From assembly GCA_041627475.1 (NCBI GenBank), contig JBFKQZ010000062.1, positions 1 to 13,190 on the forward strand: 13,190 nucleotides of DNA, in the 5' to 3' direction. Positions 1 to 6,349 of this stretch are shown one piece after another; within the stretch, counting starts at the first letter, position 1, and every line of letters starts with the position of its first letter. A program made the translations under genes and the position numbers. This DNA comes from JBFGFG01 sp041627475 (lineage in GTDB: Bacteria; Actinomycetota; Nitriliruptoria; Nitriliruptorales; Nitriliruptoraceae). Below the pieces are notes generated by a model that saw only the letters and a program-made list of their open reading frames with translations, had not been told where the DNA came from and searched no databases.

Positions 1-102
1 CCGAGCGAGGTCGCCGCGATCACCCATGCGCACCCGAGCCTCTACGAGGCGATGGGCGAGGCGTTCATGGCCGTGGCCGGCGTGCCCTTCCACGGGCATT
101 GA
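1..102 (+). CDS. lpdA: Dihydrolipoamide dehydrogenase, C-terminal end (partial)
   Basis: Only the last 33 codons are in the window; the gene begins before it. The frame reads ...AAITHAHPSLYEAMGEAF... and stops with TGA at 100-102. The HAHPxxxE pattern near the extreme C-terminus is the signature of dihydrolipoamide dehydrogenase. In that family the second His (with the following Glu) is the catalytic dyad at the dimer interface and acts as the base for disulfide exchange with lipoamide. The enzyme is the FAD-dependent E3 subunit of 2-oxoacid dehydrogenase complexes. A related pyridine-nucleotide disulfide oxidoreductase such as mercuric or mycothione reductase is possible, because only the dimerisation tail is seen. 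The stop codon overlaps the TTG start of the next gene by 4 nt (TTGA), which suggests co-translation. Confidence 0.75.
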   Translation, partial: PSEVAAITHAHPSLYEAMGEAFMAVAGVPFHGH

Positions 103-1391
103 GCACCCCCGGCGCGGTCGGGACCGCGCCACCGTGGCGCTTCGGGCTGATCGCGGCCGCCGGGGCCGTCGGGACGAGCTCGATCGCCCCGGCGCTCAAC
201 GACATCGCGAGCGCGCTGGCACTCGGCGAGGCCGCGACGGCCGGCGTGCTGTCGGCCTACGTGGTGCCGTACGCGGCTGCGACGATCGTGGCCGGCCAGC
301 TCTGTGACGCCCACGGACCGCGACGCGTGCTGCGGATGTCGCTGCTGCTGGCGGTCGTCGGTGCGGTGGTCGCCGCGGCCGCCGGTGGCGCCGTCCAGCT
401 GCTGCTCGGACGCGTCGTGCAGGGCGCCGGGGCAGGCGCGGTCACGATGGGCGCCTTCGACGTGGCGCGGCGGCAGCCGGCCGGGATCGCGAAGACGACC
501 GCGGTCCTGACGCTCGGGGCCTCGCTCGGTCCGCTCGCCGGCGGGCTGGCGTCGCAGCTGGTCGGGTGGCAGCTCGCGGTGCTGCTGCCCGGCCTGCTCC
601 ACGCGACCGGCCTGCTCCTGCTGCCGACGCCTGACGACGGCGGCGCCGAGGCGCTCGGGGTGGACCGGGCCGGCATCGCGCTGACCGGCCTGGGTGCCGC
701 GACCGGGGCGACCGGGCTCCAGGTCGCGTCGGCGCTACCGGTGCCCGCCGCCCTGCTCGGCGGGGTCGCCGTGCTGGCCTTCATCGCCGCCGGGGTGCGC
801 TCCGTGCGGGGTGGTGGTCGCGTGCCGCCGGCACCCGTGCTGGTCGAACCGGCACTGCGGCTGCGCGGGGGACTGGCCGCCTCGATCGCCGGCACCTACT
901 TCGCGTCGCTCGTGCTGGTGCCGGTGGCCCTCGGTCGGGCCGGCTTCGGTGCGATCGGCATCGGTCTCCTGCTGCTCCCGCCGGCCGTGTCGGGTGCCCT
1001 CTTCGCTCGGCGCTCCGACGCCGTCGCCCGCGTGCTCCGACGCTGGACCGACGCGGCTGCGGCCGTGACCACGCTGGCGGTCCTCGCGATCATCCTCACC
1101 GCGCCGCCCGTGGCCGGGGCCCTCGCGCTGCTCGGTCTCGCCGCGGCCTACGGGATCGTGCAGCCGCGCCTGCTGGCGGCGGTCGCTGCCCGCGTCGACG
1201 ACGGCCCGGCGACGGCCATCGGGACCGCGAACCTCGTCCTGCTGCTGGGTGGGGGGATCGGGTCCGCGATGGTCGGGGGACTGGGGCTGCGGCTGGGTGG
1301 TGTCGTCCTTGCCGTGCTGGTCGCGCTGGTGGTGCTCGCGGTGCTCCGTGAGGCGCTGGCGCACGACTCGTTGCAATCACAACCAGAGTGA
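99..1391 (+). CDS. MFS transporter
   Basis: This encodes a 430-residue, very hydrophobic protein with about 12 or more membrane segments, probably a proton-coupled drug or metabolite exporter; the substrate is unknown. After the first membrane segment, which ends in the PALNDIASAL stretch common in this superfamily, loop 2-3 holds the MFS motif A with G66, D70, G73 and R75-R76. Another conserved stretch, GRVVQGAGAGA, follows at about residues 103-113. The TTG at 99 is the only plausible start, because the first hydrophobic segment begins about 13 codons later and no ATG or GTG lies before it. The start overlaps the upstream dehydrogenase stop by 4 nt and has no clear Shine-Dalgarno sequence, so translation is probably coupled. 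The 3' end contains the promoter elements of the following GST gene. Confidence 0.85.
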   Translation: MSTPGAVGTAPPWRFGLIAAAGAVGTSSIAPALNDIASALALGEAATAGVLSAYVVPYAAATIVAGQLCDAHGPRRVLRMSLLLAVVGAVVAAAAGGAVQLLLGRVVQGAGAGAVTMGAFDVARRQPAGIAKTTAVLTLGASLGPLAGGLASQLVGWQLAVLLPGLLHATGLLLLPTPDDGGAEALGVDRAGIALTGLGAATGATGLQVASALPVPAALLGGVAVLAFIAAGVRSVRGGGRVPPAPVLVEPALRLRGGLAASIAGTYFASLVLVPVALGRAGFGAIGIGLLLLPPAVSGALFARRSDAVARVLRRWTDAAAAVTTLAVLAIILTAPPVAGALALLGLAAAYGIVQPRLLAAVAARVDDGPATAIGTANLVLLLGGGIGSAMVGGLGLRLGGVVLAVLVALVVLAVLREALAHDSLQSQPE

Positions 1392-1399
1392 TTTAGATT
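1371..1399 (+). promoter_or_regulatory. Sigma-70-type promoter with inverted repeat in the spacer, in front of the GST gene
   Basis: A -35-like TTGCAA (1371-1376) and a -10-like TAGATT (1394-1399) are exactly 17 nt apart, each matching 4 of 6 consensus bases, in a locally AT-richer patch. The perfect inverted repeat AATCAC (1375-1380) and GTGATT (1388-1393), with a 7-nt centre, fills the spacer, where a repressor would block polymerase. The promoter overlaps the last codons of the MFS gene. The leader to the GTG start would be about 20 nt. The regulator is unknown; a MarR- or TetR-type protein is plausible. Confidence 0.55.
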
Positions 1400-1425
1400 G
1401 GAACAGCAACCGACAGGAGCTGTTC

Positions 1426-2541
1426 GTGAAGCTCAACGAAGGACAGGACCAGGGCGCCGCCCGGCGCAGACGCGCCGACGGCGAGAAGCAGGCCTATCTC
1501 GAGGACAGCTTCGACCGCGACACCGACTACATCACTGACCGGATCGTCGCGGACCCGTCGACCGCGACCCCGAAGGACGGCGGCGAGCTGTGGCCCGTCG
1601 AGGCGGGGCGCTACCGCCTCGCGATCGCACGCGCCTGCCCGTGGGCGAACCGCGCCGTCATCGTGCGTCGGCTGCTGGGCCTCGAGGGCGCCATCTCCCT
1701 CGCGCTCGCCGGCCCCGTCCACGACTGGCGCAGTTGGACGTTCGACCTCGACCCGGACGGCCGCGACCCGGTGCTCGGCATCGAGCGGTTGCGTGAGGCC
1801 TACCTCGCCCGCTTCCCCGAGTACCCCAAGGGCATCACCGTCCCGGCGATCGTCGAGGTGGAGAGCGGCCGGGTCGTGACGAACGACTTCTGGTCGATGA
1901 CCGAGGACTTCGCGACCGAGTGGACGGCGTTCCATCGCGACGGTGCACCCGACCTCCACCCCGAGCACCTTCGCGACGAGATCGATGCGATGTCGATGTC
2001 GTTCTACGAGGACGTGAACAACGGCGTCTACAAGTCCGGTTTCGCGAAGGGGCAGGCGTCCCACGAGCAGGCCCACGACGCGCTGTTCGCACGGCTCGAC
2101 GAACTCGAGGAGCACCTGCGGGACCGTCGCTACCTCGTCGGCGACCACATCACGCTCGCCGACGTCCGACTGTGGACGACGCTCGCGCGGTTCGACGCGG
2201 TCTACCACAACCACTTCAAGTGCAACCGCAACAAGCTGAGCGAGATGCCGGTGCTGTGGGCCTACGCCCGGGACCTCTACCAGACGCCCGGGTTCGGCGA
2301 CACGATCGACTTCGTGGAGATCAAGGAGCACTACTACCTGACCCACGAGGACGTGAACCCCACCGGCGTCGTCCCGTCCGGCCCGGACGTCAGCGGCTGG
2401 CTCGAGCCGCACGGACGCGAGGCGCTGGGGGGTTCGCCCTTCGGTGACGGGACCCCACCCGGCGCGCCGCGCGAGAGCGAACGTGTGCCGGTCGACCACA
2501 ACCCGACACTGGGCGACGACGGGCTGCCCCGCGTCAGTTGA
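1426..2541 (+). CDS. Glutathionyl-hydroquinone reductase-like GST (YqjG/ECM4 family)
   Basis: This 371-residue protein matches the Xi-class GST family, whose members reduce glutathionyl-hydroquinones with a second thiol. The N-terminal thioredoxin fold has the catalytic motif CPWANR with Cys71, preceded by the family's RYRLAIARA strand. Other family blocks follow: TVPAIVE and TNDFWSMTEDFATEWTAFH in the first domain, then the helical domain with VNNGVYKSGFA and the YHNHFKCN motif. The length fits the family, with about 30 extra residues at the C-terminus. The GTG at 1426 is chosen because AGGAG (1415-1419) sits 6 nt upstream and the promoter ends at 1399; the frame stays open further upstream only inside the MFS gene. 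Many actinobacteria use mycothiol instead of glutathione, so the true co-substrate is uncertain. The gene end overlaps the convergent TetR gene by 8 nt. Confidence 0.88.
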   Translation: MKLNEGQDQGAARRRRADGEKQAYLEDSFDRDTDYITDRIVADPSTATPKDGGELWPVEAGRYRLAIARACPWANRAVIVRRLLGLEGAISLALAGPVHDWRSWTFDLDPDGRDPVLGIERLREAYLARFPEYPKGITVPAIVEVESGRVVTNDFWSMTEDFATEWTAFHRDGAPDLHPEHLRDEIDAMSMSFYEDVNNGVYKSGFAKGQASHEQAHDALFARLDELEEHLRDRRYLVGDHITLADVRLWTTLARFDAVYHNHFKCNRNKLSEMPVLWAYARDLYQTPGFGDTIDFVEIKEHYYLTHEDVNPTGVVPSGPDVSGWLEPHGREALGGSPFGDGTPPGAPRESERVPVDHNPTLGDDGLPRVS

Positions 2542-3133
2542 CCGCGGCGTCGAGCAGCAGGTCGACGATGGCGTGGAGCTCTGCCTCCGGATCGTCGTCG
2601 GGGGAGCTGTGGCCCGCGAGGTGGACGGTCGTGATCCCGTGCACCGAGGTCCAGAGCCGCCAGGCGAGCCGCACGGCCGTGGGGCCCTCACGGTCGGGCA
2701 GCTCGCGGTCGAGGAAGCGGCGCACGGCCACGATCCAGGTGCGCTGGAAGCACTCGACCTCGACGCGGTGCGCCTCGCCGTCGCGGCGGAACTCCGGGAT
2801 CGGTGTCCCGAACATCAGCTCGAAGCGGACCGGGTCCTCCGCGGCGTGGTCGAAGTAGTACTGCGCGACCTCGTGCACGTGCTCGCGCGTGCCCGGCTCC
2901 GTCGTCGCGTCCTCGACGCGGTCGGCGAGAGCGCGGAAAGCGCGGTCGTGCAGCTCGCGGACGACCTCCGGCTTCCCGCCGATGCGGCTGTAGACCACCT
3001 GCGTGCTGACGCCCAGGGCGTTCGCGAGTCGGCGCATCGACAGGTCGCTCGCGCCGCCGTCGCGCAGCAGTTGCATCGCGTGGTCGAGCACGTCGTCGGA
3101 CGTGACGGTGTCGCGGGGCGTCGGGGTGGTCAT
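2534..3133 (-). CDS. TetR/AcrR family transcriptional regulator
   Basis: This 199-residue protein has the TetR architecture. The N-terminal DNA-binding helices are at about residues 13-60, with the helix-turn-helix LSMRRLANALGVSTQVVYSR followed by the usual helix-4 K-E/P-V pattern (GGKPEVVRELHDRAF). The C-terminal ligand domain contains a conserved W/HG stretch (AWRLWTSVHGI), typical of the WHG-type TetR C-terminal domain. It starts at ATG 3133. No strong Shine-Dalgarno sequence is visible upstream, so initiation may be weak or leaderless-like. The gene is divergent from the thioesterase gene 83 nt away and likely represses it and itself through the palindrome at 3157-3171. It converges on and overlaps the GST gene. 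The ligand is unknown; an acyl-CoA or a hydrophobic toxicant would fit the neighbours. Confidence 0.88.
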   Translation of the reverse strand: MTTPTPRDTVTSDDVLDHAMQLLRDGGASDLSMRRLANALGVSTQVVYSRIGGKPEVVRELHDRAFRALADRVEDATTEPGTREHVHEVAQYYFDHAAEDPVRFELMFGTPIPEFRRDGEAHRVEVECFQRTWIVAVRRFLDRELPDREGPTAVRLAWRLWTSVHGITTVHLAGHSSPDDDPEAELHAIVDLLLDAAVN

Positions 3134-3156
3134 GCGCGCGAGTCTCGCACAGTCGG

Positions 3157-3171
3157 TATCACACTGTCATA
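3157..3171. promoter_or_regulatory. Candidate TetR operator, 15-bp imperfect palindrome
   Basis: The sequence TATcACAcTGTcATA reads as a palindrome except at the lower-case centre and one mirrored pair. It lies in an AT-rich patch between divergent tetR and thioesterase genes, the usual place for a TetR autoregulatory site. Two direct ATCACA copies (3158-3163 and 3171-3176) overlap it at a 13-nt period. A TAATAT at 3180-3185 could be the -10 of the rightward promoter. Confidence 0.45.
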
Positions 3172-3216
3172 TCACAGCGTAATATGCGCTGCGGCCGAAC
3201 CGGACAGGACACGCCC

Positions 3217-4029
3217 GTGAGCACGACCTTCCCCAGCCTCGCCGACGCGCTCGCCGTCGAGGTCCACCGCGAGCACGGGCGACGGGTCGTCGACGCGACG
3301 GTCCACCCCGGCTACGACGTGTTCACGATCCCCCACGGCGGCTACCTCGCAGCACTGGCCGGCAGCGCGGTCCTGGCGGCGACCGAGCAGCCCGACATCT
3401 TCACCATCACGACGCACTTCCTCCGCAAGGCCGTCGAGGGGCCGCTGCGCTTCGAGGTGGACGTCGTCGGCGGGAGCCGACGGTTCACCTCCGTCCATGC
3501 GCGCGCGACGCAGGGCGACGAGACCGTCCTGTCGGTGATCGCGTCGGTGGGGGACCGCTCCGGCATGGAGGGGCCCGACTGGCGGCGTCACGAGCCCTGG
3601 GCCGCGGAGGAGGAGGCGCTCGCCCCACCGGCGGGCACCGAGGGGCTGCCGTTCGACCCGCCGAACGTTGCGAAGCGCTTCGCCCTGCGGCCGGACGTCC
3701 CGAGCTTCGCCTTCGCGACGGGTGAGGTCAGTGGCGACGCGACGCTGCGGGCGCGCATGGAGGTCGAGGAGCCCGACCAGCTCGCGGCGCTCGTCGCCTG
3801 CGACATCACCCCGCCCGCGGTGTGGAACGCACTCGGCGCGAAGGGCTGGGTGCCGACGCTCGAGCTGACGGCCCACGTCCGCGCACGTCCTGCGCCGGGA
3901 CCCCTGACCGTGGTGGCGACCACCGACCACGTCACCGACGGCTTCCTCGACGAGGACGCACTCGTGCACGACAGCACGGGCGCGTTGGTCGTGCAGTCGC
4001 GGCAGCTGGCGCGCTGGACGGGTGCGTGA
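3217..4029 (+). CDS. Acyl-CoA thioesterase-like protein with double hotdog fold
   Basis: This 270-residue protein matches the thioesterase family with two fused hotdog domains (4HBT_3 type), which hydrolyses acyl-CoA thioesters. The first domain, about residues 20-112, has the HGGYLAALAG helix (H40-G41-G42) followed by the THFLR strand. The second, about 165-268, has ACDITPP with Asp196, WVPTLELTAHVR and the terminal strand LVVQSRQLARW, all typical of this group. The specific acyl substrate cannot be read from the sequence. The frame is open to an ATG at 3184. The GTG at 3217 is preferred because AGGAC lies just upstream (3206-3210), and because the 3184 start would overlap the candidate -10 element and leave no transcript leader. 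The gene is divergent from tetR, which probably controls it. Confidence 0.8.
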   Translation: MSTTFPSLADALAVEVHREHGRRVVDATVHPGYDVFTIPHGGYLAALAGSAVLAATEQPDIFTITTHFLRKAVEGPLRFEVDVVGGSRRFTSVHARATQGDETVLSVIASVGDRSGMEGPDWRRHEPWAAEEEALAPPAGTEGLPFDPPNVAKRFALRPDVPSFAFATGEVSGDATLRARMEVEEPDQLAALVACDITPPAVWNALGAKGWVPTLELTAHVRARPAPGPLTVVATTDHVTDGFLDEDALVHDSTGALVVQSRQLARWTGA

Positions 4030-4030
4030 A

Positions 4031-4048
4031 ACGCGCACCGCTGCGCGT
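4031..4048 (+). terminator. Short GC stem-loop after the thioesterase gene
   Basis: ACGCGCA (4031-4037) and TGCGCGT (4042-4048) form a perfect 7-bp stem with a 4-nt CCGC loop, starting 1 nt after the stop codon. No U-tract follows, as is common for terminators in high-GC actinobacteria. The rest of the gap to 4166 is G- and C-run-rich and shows no other clear signal. Confidence 0.4.
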
Positions 4049-4166
4049 CTGGTGACGTGAACAAGGGCTGATCGGACGTCGTGCGTCACTCGCACAGGTC
4101 GGGGAGGGGTTCGGGGGACTGGTGTCGAAGCACCCCCTCCAGACCCTGACCCCCGGGAGCCCCCCG

Positions 4167-5690
4167 ATGTCCTTCAAGCGAACCCTCGTCGCCTTCACCG
4201 GCGCCGCGGCCCTCAGCGCACTCGCCTTCGCACCGATGGTCGCCGTCGACGGCGGCAGCGCGGACGGCAAGGCGCGCGCCGTCACCGCCGGTGCCGACCT
4301 GACGGTGGACGACGCACGGCTCGAGAACGCGCTCGCCCAGACCGAGCGTCTCGAGCTCGTCGACTGCGTCGTCGGCCAGGCGGGGCCGTTCTTCTGCAAC
4401 AACGTCGACCTGGTCGACGTCGTGCCGACGGCAGGCTTCGGTGCGGGCCACGGCTCGGACTCGTGGGGCTGGACCGACCCGGACACGGGCACCGAGTACG
4501 TCATCGTGACGTCGGGCGTCGACAGCGGCTTCTTCCGCCTCGCCGAGGACGGCACCACCGAGTACCTCGGGTCGCTGAACCGGTACGAGACCGCGGACCG
4601 CGTCCTCTGGAACGACGTCAAGGTCGTCAACGACCACGCCTACATCACGTCCGAGGACGACAACTTCGGCTTCCAGATCGTCGACCTGCAGGCCGTGGCC
4701 GAGCTGCCCGCGATCCCGCTGGGCAGCGGTGACGGGGTGATCCCCGAAGCCGGGCACGTCGAGATCGGCGGTGGCCACAACATGGTCGGCTTCCCGGAGC
4801 GCGACATCATCGCGATCACCCTCGCCGAGGACGCCACCTGCGGCGGCGGCATCGTCTTCTACGACGTGTCCGACGGCAACGAGACCGAGCCGAAGCGCCT
4901 CGGCTGCGTCGGCGGCAGCCAGGACCAGTGGCTCAAGGCCGGCACCCACGACGCGCAGTGCGTGACCTACACCGGCCCCGACGCCGACTACAACGGTGAG
5001 AACAACGACGGCATCGCCTCTGACATCTGCCTGATGTTCCAGGAGGAGGCCGGCGTCTACGTCATCGACGTCTCCGCGATCACCCGCGACCGCCTCCCGA
5101 ACGAGACGGGTCGTGCCACGATGCTGACCCGCTTCACGTACGACACGGTCAACTACACCCACCAGGGGTGGTTCTCGCCGAACCAGCGCTGGGTGCTGTT
5201 CAACGACGAGCTGGACGAGTCGGGCGCCGCCGCGACCGCGCTCGGTGACCGCGGTGACCAGAACCAGAACACCACGACCTACTGGATCGATCTGACCGAC
5301 CTCGATGTCGGCGCAAAGCAGGCCGGTGGTCCGTTCCCGGATGTGAACACCGACCTGGTCAACAAGTGGTCCAACCCCGACACACTTGCGATCGACCACA
5401 ACATGTATCCGGTCGCCGTCGAGGGTGGTGAGCCCGGCGAGTTCCTCCTCTACCAGGCCAACTACGGCGCCGGCCTCCGCGTGCTCAAGGGCACCGACGC
5501 CTCCCTGGCCGACGGCACCGGCTTCGAGCAGGTCGCCTACTTCGACACCTACCCGGGCCCCGGGCCGTCGGAGTTCTACGGCGCCTGGAACACCTACCCG
5601 TTCTTCGAGTCGGGGATGATCGTCCTCTCCGACTTCCAGTCCGGTCTGCTCATCCTCGACGTCGCCGACGAGCTCGAGGGCCGCGACTGA
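4167..5690 (+). CDS. Secreted choice-of-anchor B / LVIVD-repeat beta-propeller protein (paralogue 1)
   Basis: This 507-residue protein has an N-terminal signal peptide: K4-R5, then a hydrophobic stretch at about residues 7-26. The mature part resembles the choice-of-anchor B family, predicted beta-propellers of unknown function built from LVIVD-type repeats. Family blocks visible in order are C67 and C77 framing the N-terminal segment, DSWGW (98-102), WNDVKV..DHAYITSE (148-163), GGHN (H204), THDAQC (H261), GPDADYNG (270-277), YTHQGW (H332), NDELDE (346-351), AIDHNMY (H411) and YQANYGAGLRVL (429-440). No C-terminal sorting signal, lipobox or anchoring helix is visible, so it should be released or held by other contacts. 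The ATG at 4167 is preferred over an upstream GTG (4122) because GGGAG (4155-4159) sits 7 nt before it and the signal peptide starts there. A strong terminator follows. The 6350 gene is its paralogue. Confidence 0.85.
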   Translation: MSFKRTLVAFTGAAALSALAFAPMVAVDGGSADGKARAVTAGADLTVDDARLENALAQTERLELVDCVVGQAGPFFCNNVDLVDVVPTAGFGAGHGSDSWGWTDPDTGTEYVIVTSGVDSGFFRLAEDGTTEYLGSLNRYETADRVLWNDVKVVNDHAYITSEDDNFGFQIVDLQAVAELPAIPLGSGDGVIPEAGHVEIGGGHNMVGFPERDIIAITLAEDATCGGGIVFYDVSDGNETEPKRLGCVGGSQDQWLKAGTHDAQCVTYTGPDADYNGENNDGIASDICLMFQEEAGVYVIDVSAITRDRLPNETGRATMLTRFTYDTVNYTHQGWFSPNQRWVLFNDELDESGAAATALGDRGDQNQNTTTYWIDLTDLDVGAKQAGGPFPDVNTDLVNKWSNPDTLAIDHNMYPVAVEGGEPGEFLLYQANYGAGLRVLKGTDASLADGTGFEQVAYFDTYPGPGPSEFYGAWNTYPFFESGMIVLSDFQSGLLILDVADELEGRD

Positions 5691-5713
5691 CCGTCGACCA
5701 CAGCACCACAGGA

Positions 5714-5740
5714 ACGCCCCGCGCCACGAGCGCGGGGCGT
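5714..5740 (+). terminator. Stem-loop terminator after propeller paralogue 1
   Basis: ACGCCCCGCGC (5714-5724) pairs perfectly with GCGCGGGGCGT (5730-5740) around a 5-nt loop, 23 nt after the stop codon. There is no U-run. The same 11-nt arm occurs in the terminator of the second paralogue. Confidence 0.75.
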
Positions 5741-5748
5741 CCCGCGTT

Positions 5749-5765
5749 CATCGCGATGTCATCGC
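5749..5765. promoter_or_regulatory. Overlapping palindromes upstream of msrB
   Basis: CATCGCGATG (5749-5758) is a perfect 10-bp palindrome. It overlaps a second inverted repeat, GCGATG-T-CATCGC (5753-5765). A TTGTGACAA palindrome-like element follows at 5795-5803. They lie in the 144-nt gap before msrB and could be operators, but no promoter hexamers could be assigned with confidence. Confidence 0.25.
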
Positions 5766-5834
5766 CAACGGGACGGGTGTGGGCTACGAACACGTTGTGA
5801 CAACTCCACGACACACGCGACCTGGAGGCACACC

Positions 5835-6266
5835 GTGGCCCCGAAGATCGACAAGTCCGACGCCGAGTGGGAGGCGGAGCTCTCCCCGACACAGTTCAAG
5901 GTGCTCCGCAAGGAGGCGACCGAACGCGCGGGCACCGGCCCGCTGAACGCCGAGAAGCGTGACGGCGTGTTCCGCTGCGCCGGGTGCCACAGCGAGCTGT
6001 TCTCGAGCGAGCACAAGTACGAGTCCGGAACGGGCTGGCCGTCGTTCTACGACGTCCACGACGCGGACAACGTCGGCACCAAGAAGGACCGCAAGCTGTT
6101 CATGGTCCGCACCGAGGTCCACTGCGACGTCTGCGGCGGCCACCTCGGCCACGTCTTCGAGGACGGGCCCGCACCGACCGGCCTGCGCTACTGCATGAAC
6201 TCCGCGGCCATGGAGTTCGTGCCAGACGGCTCGGACGAGGTCGTGGCGGGGGCGCCCGACGCCTGA
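5835..6266 (+). CDS. msrB: Peptide-methionine (R)-S-oxide reductase MsrB, zinc-binding
   Basis: This 143-residue cytoplasmic protein reduces the R epimer of methionine sulfoxide in proteins. The structural zinc site is complete, with Cys48, Cys51, Cys97 and Cys100 in two CxxC motifs. The catalytic Cys120 lies in RYCMNSAAMEF. The substrate-binding SGTGWPSF block is at 64-71; it has Thr66 where enzymes with a resolving Cys carry cysteine, so recycling must use another thiol. No signal peptide is seen. The GTG at 5835 is selected by GGAGG (5824-5828) 6 nt upstream, and the protein begins at the usual family N-terminus. It sits between two paralogous secreted propeller genes in the same direction. 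It is 83 nt from the second with no terminator between, so these two may share a transcript. Confidence 0.95.
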   Translation: MAPKIDKSDAEWEAELSPTQFKVLRKEATERAGTGPLNAEKRDGVFRCAGCHSELFSSEHKYESGTGWPSFYDVHDADNVGTKKDRKLFMVRTEVHCDVCGGHLGHVFEDGPAPTGLRYCMNSAAMEFVPDGSDEVVAGAPDA

Positions 6267-6315
6267 CACGCCCCGCTGGCCGGGGGAGGAGATCCGCCGA
6301 CGACCGTCGAAGTCC

Positions 6316-6341
6316 CCCGAGGAGACCACACCATCCTCGGG
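6316..6341 (+). promoter_or_regulatory. Hairpin masking part of the propeller-2 ribosome binding site
   Basis: CCCGAGGA (6316-6323) and TCCTCGGG (6334-6341) form a perfect 8-bp stem with a 10-nt loop. The 3' arm takes in the first three G of the GGGAG Shine-Dalgarno (6339-6343) for the gene starting at 6350, so folding would reduce its translation. The stretch CGGGAGCCCC just before the start is identical to that upstream of the 4167 gene. Confidence 0.35.
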
Positions 6342-6349
6342 AGCCCCTG

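Noticed and set aside
1393..2691. Minus-strand frame opposite the GST gene
   Set aside because: It overlaps both the GST and TetR genes, has no homology-like blocks, and is explained by GC-rich codon structure.
4053..4089. GTGACG/CGTCAC inverted repeat after the thioesterase gene
   Set aside because: The arms are short and about 26 nt apart in GC-rich DNA. The compact 7-bp stem at 4031-4048 is a better terminator candidate.
4086..5399. Long minus-strand open frame opposite propeller 1
   Set aside because: The product is Val/Gly/Arg-rich with no recognisable motif, while the plus strand shows a signal peptide, a ribosome binding site and clear family motifs.
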